Origin: Sphingobacterium hungaricum
GTDB taxonomy: Bacteria; Bacteroidota; Bacteroidia; Sphingobacteriales; Sphingobacteriaceae
Reading direction: 5' to 3'
Assembly: GCF_015210005.1 (NCBI RefSeq)
Contig: NZ_MU158698.1
Coordinates: 2,401,337-2,465,336, forward strand
Length of the DNA stretch: 64,000 nt
The translations under genes were made by a program, and so were the position numbers. Shown in pieces: positions 27,281-35,897 of this stretch; the first letter of the stretch is position 1; every line of letters starts with the position of its first letter. The notes beneath the pieces are model-generated. The model ran no database searches. It was not told the DNA's origin and was given only the letters and a program-made list of their open reading frames with translations.

Positions 27281-28150
27281 ATGAAAAATTATTTGTATTT
27301 ATTGGTTGTGTTATTCATTCTTACGGGTTGTAAGAAAGATAATAACCCTTTGGGCGATGTCGATGAAACCGTCGATTATTTTTCAAAAAAGCAAATTAAG
27401 CCAAAGTCTCAATGGAATGAACTGGATTATCTTTGTGATTCTATCCAGAAGGCTTATGGCGTTGAGATTATTTATGAATATACGCCACGGATTATTAGCG
27501 GGTCGACATTCTTCATGCCGCCGCAATATGATTTGGCTTTGCCTTACACGAAGGTTGTATTGAATAAGCTTTGGCTAAAACCTTTGAAAGAAAGCTTTCC
27601 AGATTTCTTTAATAAGGAAACGCCTATCGAATTTATTCTTGCCGGTGGATTCGTTCACTTCAATGATCCTACAACTACAGCAACTGCTGCCGGTGCCGGT
27701 ATGAATGCTCAATATTACCGACTAGGAATGGGAGGCGTGAATAGGTTTTCAACCTCTAAATCTTGGCTTTGGGACCATATTGTAACGCTGTATCATGAGC
27801 ATGCGCATCAGATTGATCATAAGTACGGCAGGGGCTATCTCTTCGATCGTGTATCACAAGGTAAATATTATGGTATTCCAGGATATGCGTCTGTTGGGCA
27901 AGCGCAGGCTCGCCGCGACGGATTCTGGACCGGTTACGGAGGCTATGCTCCTGAGGAAGATTTTGCAACGACGGTAGAATGGATGCTTAGGTTAACAGAA
28001 GCGCAACATGCGGAACAAAGAAGAATCAGTGCAAGCGTTCCATTGGAAACCAAGTACAAAATGGTTCATCAGATGTATTCGGATATGGGCGTAGATTTGC
28101 ATAAACTGAATGTCATGCTGGATTCGGTTGTTTACAAAGTGGATTATTAA
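27281..28150 (+). CDS. Substrate import-associated zinc metallohydrolase lipoprotein
   Basis: 289 residues, lipoprotein with Cys 17 (ILTGC). Carries the zinc motif HEHAH at 172-176 (HExxH) with a further His at 180. I match it to the TonB-linked HExxH lipoprotein family (TIGR04549, from memory). Probably a surface or periplasmic hydrolase, perhaps a peptidase, that trims the ligand for the SusC/SusD pair. Lies between susD and the DUF4302 gene in one operon. Confidence 0.85.
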   Translation: MKNYLYLLVVLFILTGCKKDNNPLGDVDETVDYFSKKQIKPKSQWNELDYLCDSIQKAYGVEIIYEYTPRIISGSTFFMPPQYDLALPYTKVVLNKLWLKPLKESFPDFFNKETPIEFILAGGFVHFNDPTTTATAAGAGMNAQYYRLGMGGVNRFSTSKSWLWDHIVTLYHEHAHQIDHKYGRGYLFDRVSQGKYYGIPGYASVGQAQARRDGFWTGYGGYAPEEDFATTVEWMLRLTEAQHAEQRRISASVPLETKYKMVHQMYSDMGVDLHKLNVMLDSVVYKVDY

Positions 28151-28167
28151 ACACATAAATATTTTTT

Positions 28168-29166
28168 ATGAAAAATATAATGAAATTTTTTGGCCTATGC
28201 CTTTTTAGTCTGGCATTGGTCGCGTGTGAAAAGGATAACATCACAAACGCTTATTTTGAAGAGAATCCTGAGCGATTAAATGAAGTGGCAAGTGATTTAA
28301 GAAAAGCTTTAGCTTCATCTGAGGACGGTTGGGTGATGATGGTAAAAAGCAATTTGAATGCTGAAGTTTATACACCAATTGTACTTAAGTTTGATACAAT
28401 AACCAATCGGGTCCACGTCACTACGGTTTATGGCGTTACCAATAATACTGAGGATTACTTTAGGATATCAAATGGAACAGGGTCTCCTCAATTGATTTTT
28501 ACTACAGGATCGATCATGTCGACATTGTATAGAGTCGGAATACAGGCATCAGACATCACGGATCATATCTATAATTTGGTTAGCGTATCTGCAGACACGA
28601 TAGCCATTCGTGGATATCGCAGTGGACGGGTTTATACGCCAGAAGGCGGGGTAATTTACAAGATGTTCAAAAGACCTGCTGAGTGGACTTGGGCCGAGAA
28701 CCCAGTAAAATTTGACTGGACAAATCCTGCCTTCACAAACAATGTGAATAGCGTAATCGGTGAGATGAAGTTCGAGTACAAAGATCCTAGTGCTAATGCG
28801 ACATTTGGCTGGAGATTCTGGAGTTGGTCAGATCCGACAGTGTATAGGATTCGCGATCCATTTGCGATAGGTTATAATATTGGAACAGGAGGGTTCAAAC
28901 CTATGAACTATTTTATTATTACTGGCGGTGTAACGAATGATGTTAATACCACTGTGTCTATGGGGCACAACGCTATTTCGATCTATCCTATACCGTACAA
29001 CACTGGGACTAACCAATCTGTTATTGCTCTAGGTACGAAAATTAAAACACATTATTTGATATTAAAGAATGAGGTTCGGACTAACGATAATGTGAAGATG
29101 GAGTTTGAGGCTTATGACCAGAAAGGAAATGTTATTGTTAAAGCATTTTACGATAATCTAAGATAA
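28168..29166 (+). CDS. DUF4302 lipoprotein
   Basis: 332 residues, lipoprotein signal ending in LVAC (Cys 20). The start is followed by a second in-frame ATG four codons on. The body is beta-rich, with an early GWVMMVKSNLNAEVYTPIVL-type stretch seen in DUF4302 proteins. The family occurs almost only beside SusC/SusD and the HExxH lipoprotein, as here; a surface ligand-binding role is likely but unproven. Followed by a terminator at 29184-29216. Confidence 0.8.
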   Translation: MKNIMKFFGLCLFSLALVACEKDNITNAYFEENPERLNEVASDLRKALASSEDGWVMMVKSNLNAEVYTPIVLKFDTITNRVHVTTVYGVTNNTEDYFRISNGTGSPQLIFTTGSIMSTLYRVGIQASDITDHIYNLVSVSADTIAIRGYRSGRVYTPEGGVIYKMFKRPAEWTWAENPVKFDWTNPAFTNNVNSVIGEMKFEYKDPSANATFGWRFWSWSDPTVYRIRDPFAIGYNIGTGGFKPMNYFIITGGVTNDVNTTVSMGHNAISIYPIPYNTGTNQSVIALGTKIKTHYLILKNEVRTNDNVKMEFEAYDQKGNVIVKAFYDNLR

Positions 29167-29183
29167 TTAGTTTGTATTTAGAT

Positions 29184-29216
29184 AAGGCATGAGACAATCA
29201 CATCTCATGCCTTTTT
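29184..29216 (+). terminator. Intrinsic terminator abutting the next start codon
   Basis: AAGGCATGAGA (29184-29194) pairs perfectly with TCTCATGCCTT (29203-29213), 8-nt loop, then TTTTT ending at 29216. The next gene's possible ATGs are at 29217 and 29223, so that gene needs read-through or has no transcript of its own. Confidence 0.85.
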
Positions 29217-29222
29217 ATGTTT

Positions 29223-30032
29223 ATGAGAAAAATCATTTTATACCTGTTGCCTTTTTTATTCTGCTTGTCTTGTGTGGATAAGAAAGAATCTGTTCAGCCG
29301 ATATCGCTATCAATAAAGAACATATATATGGATTCTGTAGGAATTCGTGTAATTCATTACATGGATGGGAAAGAGCTGTTCGATACGATCATTGCATCGA
29401 AAGATACCTTCATGATGGGAAATTTGAAAGAAGATATGTATTTACTGGCGATTTATTGGCCAAGGACATTTGTGCCTCATCAGATTTATAAAGATAGATC
29501 CTTTAACAAGGAAGTGGGAGAGTATTATAACCTAACCAAAGCATTTTATGTAGAACCTAAGTCTTCTTTGGTTTATGAATTTTATACTGATTCTCTTTAC
29601 ACAGGAGAAGAAATTGAATTAAATAACATTACAAAAGTGAATGTAAATGTTTCTCAATGTCAGACTTGTGCAGTTGCGGATGAATTTTGGGATAATTACA
29701 CGAAGTTTTTTGATAGGAAAGAAGTTTTGGTTGATGAGCTGAACCTTTCATTTTACAGGTCCATTGAAAATAAAAATAAGGAATTGAGTAGAACTAATTT
29801 TATTAAAGCTGATTCTGTGAAAAAATCGCTCCTGACAGATTCTTTGTATAAAATCGATTTTGATAATCTCGTTCAGTTGCATCCGGAAAGTAAAGCAAGT
29901 ACTTTTTTTGTGTTCTATCAGTTGTATTTGGAGCGTGATTTTGAAAAGTATAGAAATAGTTTTGACATCCTTAAAGGACAAGCTTTAGAATCTAAATATT
30001 ATCAGATGATTAAGAAACAATACGATAATTAA
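29223..30032 (+). CDS. Orphan lipoprotein, DUF4369-like module without thioredoxin domain
   Basis: 269 residues, lipoprotein signal with Cys 17 (LFCLSC). The body looks like the N-terminal part of DUF4369-type TlpA lipoproteins: a beta domain about 25-125, a helical part about 150-265, ending with a segment such as LKGQALESKYYQMIKKQ that in those proteins directly precedes the thioredoxin domain. That domain and any CxxC redox pair are absent, though one CQTC occurs near residue 145. It may be a degraded or trimmed TlpA relative. ATG 29217 is an alternative start. Confidence 0.6.
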   Translation: MRKIILYLLPFLFCLSCVDKKESVQPISLSIKNIYMDSVGIRVIHYMDGKELFDTIIASKDTFMMGNLKEDMYLLAIYWPRTFVPHQIYKDRSFNKEVGEYYNLTKAFYVEPKSSLVYEFYTDSLYTGEEIELNNITKVNVNVSQCQTCAVADEFWDNYTKFFDRKEVLVDELNLSFYRSIENKNKELSRTNFIKADSVKKSLLTDSLYKIDFDNLVQLHPESKASTFFVFYQLYLERDFEKYRNSFDILKGQALESKYYQMIKKQYDN

Positions 30033-30033
30033 G

Positions 30034-30138
30034 ATGTCGATTTCGGTTTCTGATAGAGAAGAGAATAGTATTAAATTTTACGATATAGACGATATTTCGA
30101 TGGTTGTCTCAGTAAATAATCCAGTTGCTAATCATTGA
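30034..30138 (+). CDS. Possible 34-residue peptide or gene remnant
   Basis: ATG one nt after the previous stop opens a 34-codon frame with acidic, protein-like composition (SDREENSIKFYDIDDISM). Could be a translationally coupled small peptide, or the broken 3' part of the upstream gene. No family recognised. Confidence 0.2.
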   Translation: MSISVSDREENSIKFYDIDDISMVVSVNNPVANH

Positions 30139-30266
30139 TTCCGTCATTCAGGGTTCAGCTTTTTTTTACCGTATTTACAGCTGAGCTATGAATAGCAAAA
30201 AAAGTGTTCGATAATGTAAGAGTAATGATGTTTTGATAAATTAAATTTCTACTCAAACTGTATCAT

Positions 30267-30298
30267 AAAAAAGCCATTCGGTTAAGAATGGCTTTTTT
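30267..30298. terminator. Bidirectional terminator beside accA
   Basis: AAAAAAGCCATTC (30267-30279), a 6-nt loop, then GAATGGCTTTTTT: a 7-bp stem with A-run and T-run on either side. It can end accA on the minus strand and any plus-strand read-through from locus B. Confidence 0.8.
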
Positions 30299-30319
30299 AA
30301 ATATGTTATGAGTTAGCGC

Positions 30320-31273
30320 TTATTCAACTACTACACCCATCTTACTGAATTTCATAATACGTTCAGCGACTAATGTTTCTGCATCTTTTGCTTTCAGTTG
30401 TGTCAAATCTGTCAATATTCTAGATTTCACATTTTCTGCAGCAACTAATGGATTTTGATGAGCACCGCCAAGAGGTTCTTCGATGATGCCATCAATCAAG
30501 CCATTGCCTAGCATATCTTCTGCTCTCAATTTTAACGCTTCCGCCGCTTTCTCTTTGTAGTCCCAAGTTCTCCATAAAATAGACGAACAAGATTCTGGAG
30601 AAATCACCGAGTACCATGTATTATCCATCATGTAAACACGATCTCCGATACCGATACCTAAAGCCCCGCCAGATGCACCTTCGCCGATGACGATACAGAT
30701 AATAGGCACTTTAAGAATAGACATTTCCAACAAGTTGCGTGCAATGGCTTCTCCTTGTCCTCTTTCTTCAGCCTCTAAACCTGGATACGCACCCATGGTA
30801 TCGATTAAAGTAACGACAGGCTTATTGAATTTCTCTGCCATTTTCATTAAGCGCAACGCTTTGCGGTAACCTTCTGGATTTGCCATCCCGAAATTACGGT
30901 ATTGGCGTTCTTTTGTGTTTTTGCCTTTTTGATGGCCAATAACCATCACCGATTCTCCACCGATTGTCGCAAAACCGCCTACGATGGCTTTGTCGTCTCT
31001 GACTGTGCGATCACCATGCAATTCGACGAAGTCGTCACAGATCATTTCAATATAATCAAATGTTTGAGGACGTTCCGGATGTCTTGACATCTGGACTTTT
31101 TGCCATCCAGTCAAGTTGTGGTACACTTCTAGTTTGGTTTGCGCTAATTTCTCCTCCAACTCCTTTACGGTAGCGCTCATATCTACTTTTGTTTTTTCTG
31201 AAACCTGTTGAACTTTCTCGATCTGTGTTTGCAGATCGGCAATAGGTTTCTCAAAGTCAAATGTTGTTTCCAT
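30320..31273 (-). CDS. accA: Acetyl-CoA carboxylase carboxyltransferase, alpha subunit
   Basis: 317 residues, full length. Makes malonyl-CoA with AccD for fatty-acid synthesis in the cytoplasm. Conserved stretches seen: a coiled N-terminus ([14 protein letters not shown]), [73 protein letters not shown] and [14 protein letters not shown]. Transcribed alone, closed by the terminator at 30267-30298. Confidence 0.97.
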   Translation of the reverse strand: METTFDFEKPIADLQTQIEKVQQVSEKTKVDMSATVKELEEKLAQTKLEVYHNLTGWQKVQMSRHPERPQTFDYIEMICDDFVELHGDRTVRDDKAIVGGFATIGGESVMVIGHQKGKNTKERQYRNFGMANPEGYRKALRLMKMAEKFNKPVVTLIDTMGAYPGLEAEERGQGEAIARNLLEMSILKVPIICIVIGEGASGGALGIGIGDRVYMMDNTWYSVISPESCSSILWRTWDYKEKAAEALKLRAEDMLGNGLIDGIIEEPLGGAHQNPLVAAENVKSRILTDLTQLKAKDAETLVAERIMKFSKMGVVVE

Positions 31274-31347
31274 ATATCTATTTCTAGCACAATTAGCTTG
31301 CTAAGTTAACGTATTTTTGGTTATTTTAAAATATAGAATGCATATTC

Positions 31348-32892
31348 CTATTGTAATTTGCTGAAGCTAAGGTCTTGAAAATCGTAACTGAAATCTGTTA
31401 AAGGAGATATCGGCAACATCGTAAAGCCTTGTATTTTATTTTGATCAACGATCAAATGGACGAAAGCATCTGCATGAAAATAGCGGTTATTCCAGCGGAC
31501 GACATAGCTGTTGTTTTTGTAGTATAGCAGTTCTCCGGTCAATTGCGGAGAACGTTTTGAAGCGAACACCAGTGAATTTCCTTTTTTCGAAATCAGCACA
31601 TCGCCAAACCAATTGTCCTTATATGTTCCAATGAGCTGTTCTTGAAGATGCGGACTATTTTTTTGTTTTTTATGAAGCTCAACGGTTTTCCATACAGCGT
31701 TGGTGATGCTATCGGCGCTTTCTACTTTATTGTTTAAGTTTTTAGTATAAAAATCCAACCAGTTTTGGTTTGGAATGCCAAGGTAGCTGTCCTTTATCGT
31801 ATTGGTGATGGTCAAAAATGCTTCTCCTTGCTGTTGGTTTGTTAAGACAATAATTCCCAGATTAAGCTGGGGAAGCATGGTAATCTGCGTGACGATTCCT
31901 TCTAGACCGCCGGTATGCGAAACTTCCAGTTTGCCAGCTACATCCACCAATCTGAATCCCAAACCATAATTGGCAAATAAGGAATTGTATGGAGGCCGGG
32001 TGGCAATTGGCATAATGGTCTGCGGAGTTTTCAGCGCTTTAGCTTGTTTCTCAGAGATAATGACTTTATCATCGACCTTTCCGTTGTTTAACTGAAGATT
32101 AACCCATTTCGTCAGGTCATTGACATTGGAATAAATGCCTCCAGCAGCATCCAAGATGGTATTGCTGTATTTATTGATTACTTCTAATTTCCCGTCAATC
32201 GGTACATGCGCATCAATCACTTCGAGTTCAGGATCTAGCAAAGATAGGGTGGGAGCCGAATTTGTCATCTTCAATGGAGTCAGTATCCGTTCTTGAATAA
32301 AGGTCGTCCATGATTTGCCTGAGACCCTCTCGATCACTTCACCAGCGACGATATACAGCAAATTGTCGTAATCATACTTCGTGCGAAATTCAGAGACAGG
32401 CTTTAAGTATTGGAGGTTATGAATAATGTCTTTTGGGGTAAAATCATGTCCGTCAGGCCAAACCATTAAATCCCCAGCGCCCAAACCTAATCCGCTGCGA
32501 TGGGTCAACAAATCGCGGATCGTAAAATGAGCAGAAACATACGGATCGTACAGCTTGAATTCAGGAATGTATTTCTGTACAAAATCATCCCAGTTCAGTT
32601 TGCCTTCATCGACCAAAATTCCCAATGCTGTTGTTGTAAACGCTTTTGAATTGGATGCAATTCCAAAATTCGTATTTGCTGTCACTGGCTCTTTGCTATT
32701 GATGCTGCGCACACCATATCCTTTAGCCAAAATTATTTCTCCATCTTTGACGATGCCGAGGGCAATGCCGGGCACATTAAAAGTTTTCAGAACCTGATTG
32801 ACCAAGGAGTCGATCTGTTGCTCCTTCAACGCTTGCGCTTGCGAGAAAAAAGAGAGTAGGACAAGAGCGAATACACTATACAAACGTTTCAT
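31348..32892 (-). CDS. Serine hydrolase, class C beta-lactamase fold, with C-terminal domain
   Basis: 514 residues with signal peptide (FFSQAQA). Catalytic Ser80-x-x-Lys83 in GIASNSKAF, a Tyr-x-Asn motif in KYDYDNLLY, and the third motif HTGG in VSHTGGLEG. After the catalytic domain (to about 370) comes a small beta domain of about 100 residues (DUF3471-like). This type cleaves peptides, esters or peptidoglycan and is often not a true beta-lactamase. Divergent from the MscS gene. Confidence 0.88.
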   Translation of the reverse strand: MKRLYSVFALVLLSFFSQAQALKEQQIDSLVNQVLKTFNVPGIALGIVKDGEIILAKGYGVRSINSKEPVTANTNFGIASNSKAFTTTALGILVDEGKLNWDDFVQKYIPEFKLYDPYVSAHFTIRDLLTHRSGLGLGAGDLMVWPDGHDFTPKDIIHNLQYLKPVSEFRTKYDYDNLLYIVAGEVIERVSGKSWTTFIQERILTPLKMTNSAPTLSLLDPELEVIDAHVPIDGKLEVINKYSNTILDAAGGIYSNVNDLTKWVNLQLNNGKVDDKVIISEKQAKALKTPQTIMPIATRPPYNSLFANYGLGFRLVDVAGKLEVSHTGGLEGIVTQITMLPQLNLGIIVLTNQQQGEAFLTITNTIKDSYLGIPNQNWLDFYTKNLNNKVESADSITNAVWKTVELHKKQKNSPHLQEQLIGTYKDNWFGDVLISKKGNSLVFASKRSPQLTGELLYYKNNSYVVRWNNRYFHADAFVHLIVDQNKIQGFTMLPISPLTDFSYDFQDLSFSKLQ

Positions 32893-32947
32893 ACAATTCG
32901 ATTATTTGTATTAAATGTACAATTTTCAAAGAATAAATAGGCGTTTT

Positions 32948-32978
32948 TTGGTTTCAATGCGAAAAAATAATACTTTAG
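32948..32978 (+). promoter_or_regulatory. Candidate promoter of the mscS gene
   Basis: TTG at 32948-32950, 20 nt, then TACTTTAG at 32971-32978, one base from TAnnTTTG. Lies 17 nt before the ATG at 32995. Confidence 0.4.
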
Positions 32979-32994
32979 CTTGTTATAGTAAATC

Positions 32995-33885
32995 ATGGAA
33001 GAAAATATAAAGAAGAGAAAATTTCCTATTGCCTTTATTTCAAAGCTCATAGCTGTTGGATTGATTATCTGGTCTTACTTCCTAATGCCGGAGTTTTACG
33101 ACGAAAAAAATACCGAATATCCCAAAATGTTGCGGATGGTCAGCGGATTATTGAGCTTTTTAATTCCAAGTATTTTCTTGTCCATTATCCGCTTTATTAT
33201 CATCACTGTTTACAACGCAAGAAATGCGAATAGGGTAGTTCGAGGAAATTTCGTTTTAGGAATTAACCGTTTGACGGTTGTGCTGAATACCGTGCTCGCG
33301 GTCATTTCCTTTATGATTGCATTCGGAATCAATCCGAAAGAATTTATTACCAGCATGACCATCGTTGCCATGGCGATTGCGGTGATCTTTAGGGAATACA
33401 TTACCAATATGATCAGTGGATTGATCATTATGTTTTCAGACGATCTATCTGTCGGCGATCGCATACGAGTTGGGACTTATCAGGGTAGGATTGTTGATAT
33501 TACCTTTTCTAATATTTTATTGCAGGATGAAGAAGACGATATCGTCATGATCCCGAATAACATGGTGTTTACATCAACTTTTGTTAACCTTTCTGCACAT
33601 CGCTCTAGTTTGTTCAGCGTGAAATTTGAATTGCCTGTTTCTACAGCAAGTACAATAGATTTGCTGGAGACAGAAATAAAATCATTGTTGCTCAACCATC
33701 CCAATTTAGCGCAGGATGAAGAAGTACAATTGAAAGTCATGGAAATCGGCAAAGATTATATACGTTACAAAATAGATCTTCATGCGGTAAGCAATAGCAG
33801 TAAATTGCATAAGCAATTGGAGAACGAAATCTTAAAACATGTGTTGAAGTATGAAGGTGAATTATTAAAGCCTTCGGAACTGTAA
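32995..33885 (+). CDS. MscS-family mechanosensitive channel
   Basis: 296 residues with TM helices near 13-30, 48-70, 86-103 and the pore helix about 110-140 (MTIVAMAIAVIFREYITNMI). The beta domain follows, with DDLSVGDRIRVGTYQGRIVDI and MIPNNMVFTSTFVN, as in small MscS channels. Releases solutes on osmotic down-shock. Stands alone. Confidence 0.92.
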   Translation: MEENIKKRKFPIAFISKLIAVGLIIWSYFLMPEFYDEKNTEYPKMLRMVSGLLSFLIPSIFLSIIRFIIITVYNARNANRVVRGNFVLGINRLTVVLNTVLAVISFMIAFGINPKEFITSMTIVAMAIAVIFREYITNMISGLIIMFSDDLSVGDRIRVGTYQGRIVDITFSNILLQDEEDDIVMIPNNMVFTSTFVNLSAHRSSLFSVKFELPVSTASTIDLLETEIKSLLLNHPNLAQDEEVQLKVMEIGKDYIRYKIDLHAVSNSSKLHKQLENEILKHVLKYEGELLKPSEL

Positions 33886-34075
33886 GCTGATTTTTTGAGA
33901 GAATCTTATTTTCTATTTGCTGTTGAGCGAAATTTATGGATGTTCCATGATGAAAAGTAACAATCCAGATTCAAATCCCCTTTTTTATCTAAAATAACAG
34001 CGTACAATTTGTAATATGGTTTAAAGTCCATATTTTAACCTCAAATTTAATTAATCTGAACATTTACAGGCTTCC

Positions 34076-34098
34076 AAATTTGTGTCCAACACAAATTT
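34076..34098. promoter_or_regulatory. Inverted repeat before the GH76 gene
   Basis: Perfect 10-bp arms AAATTTGTGT and ACACAAATTT around CCA, 43 nt before the start. Either an operator or a 5' UTR hairpin. The 256-bp gap otherwise holds no gene. Confidence 0.4.
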
Positions 34099-34141
34099 AT
34101 AACTTGTAGAATCAGTCCAAAAACCAACAAATCGATTATAC

Positions 34142-35620
34142 ATGTCCTTAAAGAACATAGTTACCTGTATCGCTAGCGCAAGTGTTTTGAGTGGCAGTTC
34201 ATTGGCTTCGCCAATACACCCCATTTCAAAAAGTCCAATCCCTACTGAGATTTCCAGCTTTGATAGCCATCAAAAACAATCATTGGTTAATTTACAGCGT
34301 TCGATAGATCTAGTGGATCTTACGATAGCAAAATATTTTAATCCTGAAACGTTTGAAATGCGGAGATTCTACAATCCTTTCACCGAAGCAAAATCAGACG
34401 AACGTGCGTCCGTATGGATGTATTCTGCAGGAATAGAAGCGGTCAATGCGATTCTTTCGGGAATTAAGACGGCAAAGCAAGCTGGGGATGCGACCCTTTA
34501 TGATCAACATTACGAGCGATATGTCAAGCTATTGGACAAATTATATGAGAATGCGGATTATTATTTAGGAACATTCGAATTGACTTCTTATACGCAGACC
34601 AAAACTTGGTCGGTTTATGCTGTTGATCGTGTTCGTGAAAAAGGAAAAGCAAATGTGTCTGGAATCTTAAACGTCTATGATGACCAAATGTGGCTGATTC
34701 GTGAACTGTTGGATTCCTATAAACTAACAGGTAAGTCTACCTATTTACAGAAAGCTGAATATCTGACTAGTTATGTGCTGGACGGCTGGGATGTCACAAG
34801 GGATGAGCAAGGAAATGAAAATGGGGGAATTCCTTGGGGACCAGGTTACACGACGAAACATGCCTGTAGCAATGGGCCGTTGATCAGTCCTTTAGTTTGG
34901 TTGCACGAGATTTACAAAGAAAAAAATGATCAGATCGAACACCGATATATCGATGAAAAAGATCAAAAAACGCGCCGTACGGAAAAGGTAAGCAAACAAG
35001 CCTATTACTTAAATTATGCCAAGGCAATATATGACTGGCAAAAGAAACATTTGCTAAATGCAAAGGGCGTTTACACCGATATGATGGGAGGCTGTGTGCC
35101 AAATTGTGATATTCGTTATGTAACCTTGGATGGAGAGAAATATCGGGCGAATACAAAGCTAACGCAAGCTGTAGGAGAATCATTTACTTACAATAGCGGA
35201 ACTATGCTTTCGGGTGCTGCGGATTTATTTCGCGCCACAAAGCAAGCTTCTTATGTAACCGATGCTAAACTATTGACAGACAAGAGTTTTTTGCAATTTG
35301 CAACATTAGGTAAGGATTTGCCTCAGTATTATAGTTTTGGAACAGATGGTTTTAAAAATTGGTTTAACGGTATCCTTTTGAGAGGGTATCATGATGTGAT
35401 TTCGATAGACAATAAAGCTGGAAACTATTTAGCTGCTTTCCAGAAAAATTTGGACTATGGATATGAACATTTCAATAAAGATGGATTTTTGCCAACGAAC
35501 CTATTGGCTGGATGGCAAAAGGAAAAACAAGGGCAAGGCGTTGAGGGAATGTTTATGTTCACTTATGCTGCGCAATATGCCATTCTAGGAAAATATAGTT
35601 ATGAAGTATCTTTAAAATAA
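34142..35620 (+). CDS. Glycoside hydrolase family 76 (alpha-1,6-mannanase type)
   Basis: 492 residues, signal peptide to about 23 (SSLAS). The (alpha/alpha)6 domain carries the paired catalytic Asp180-Asp181 in NVYDDQMWLIRELL and the family segment GGIPWGPGYTTKHACSNGP, then YNSGTMLSGAADLFRAT. GH76 enzymes cut alpha-1,6-mannan backbones such as those of yeast mannan or bacterial lipomannan. Here it is alone, without SusC/SusD or side-chain mannosidases next to it. A terminator follows at 35665. Confidence 0.88.
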   Translation: MSLKNIVTCIASASVLSGSSLASPIHPISKSPIPTEISSFDSHQKQSLVNLQRSIDLVDLTIAKYFNPETFEMRRFYNPFTEAKSDERASVWMYSAGIEAVNAILSGIKTAKQAGDATLYDQHYERYVKLLDKLYENADYYLGTFELTSYTQTKTWSVYAVDRVREKGKANVSGILNVYDDQMWLIRELLDSYKLTGKSTYLQKAEYLTSYVLDGWDVTRDEQGNENGGIPWGPGYTTKHACSNGPLISPLVWLHEIYKEKNDQIEHRYIDEKDQKTRRTEKVSKQAYYLNYAKAIYDWQKKHLLNAKGVYTDMMGGCVPNCDIRYVTLDGEKYRANTKLTQAVGESFTYNSGTMLSGAADLFRATKQASYVTDAKLLTDKSFLQFATLGKDLPQYYSFGTDGFKNWFNGILLRGYHDVISIDNKAGNYLAAFQKNLDYGYEHFNKDGFLPTNLLAGWQKEKQGQGVEGMFMFTYAAQYAILGKYSYEVSLK

Positions 35621-35664
35621 ACGATACGTAGTTTTTCGTAGAACAAGATTAAAATACATTTTCT

Positions 35665-35703
35665 AATAAGGATGGGACTGAAAACCCATCCTTATTTTTT
35701 TTT
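35665..35703 (+). terminator. Intrinsic terminator after the GH76 gene
   Basis: AATAAGGATGGG pairs perfectly with CCCATCCTTATT (12 bp, 8-nt loop), followed by a long T-run. Confidence 0.88.
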
Positions 35704-35833
35704 CAACCCTTTTTCTTAATGTATCTATCCTAGTGTAGCTTGTTGGATTACTATTGATCATCGAATCGAGAGGTATGGAATAGCCTTGATGAATAAGCGA
35801 CTCGAGTTTTTAATTTTCCCTTCTAATTTTTGC

Positions 35834-35862
35834 TTGACTCGCTCGCGAATTAATTACATTTG
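35834..35862 (+). promoter_or_regulatory. Promoter of the MFS transporter gene
   Basis: TTG at 35834-35836, 18 nt, then TACATTTG at 35855-35862, a full consensus. An imperfect repeat (GACTCGC / GCGAAGTC) brackets the -7 element and might be an operator. Confidence 0.65.
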
Positions 35863-35897
35863 CGAAGTCAGGTTTTGACTGAATTTCTAACTCGCTC

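Noticed and set aside
31348..32892. True antibiotic-resistance beta-lactamase
   Set aside because: Motifs fit the broad class C fold, but the extra C-terminal domain and the context fit a general serine hydrolase; resistance cannot be claimed.
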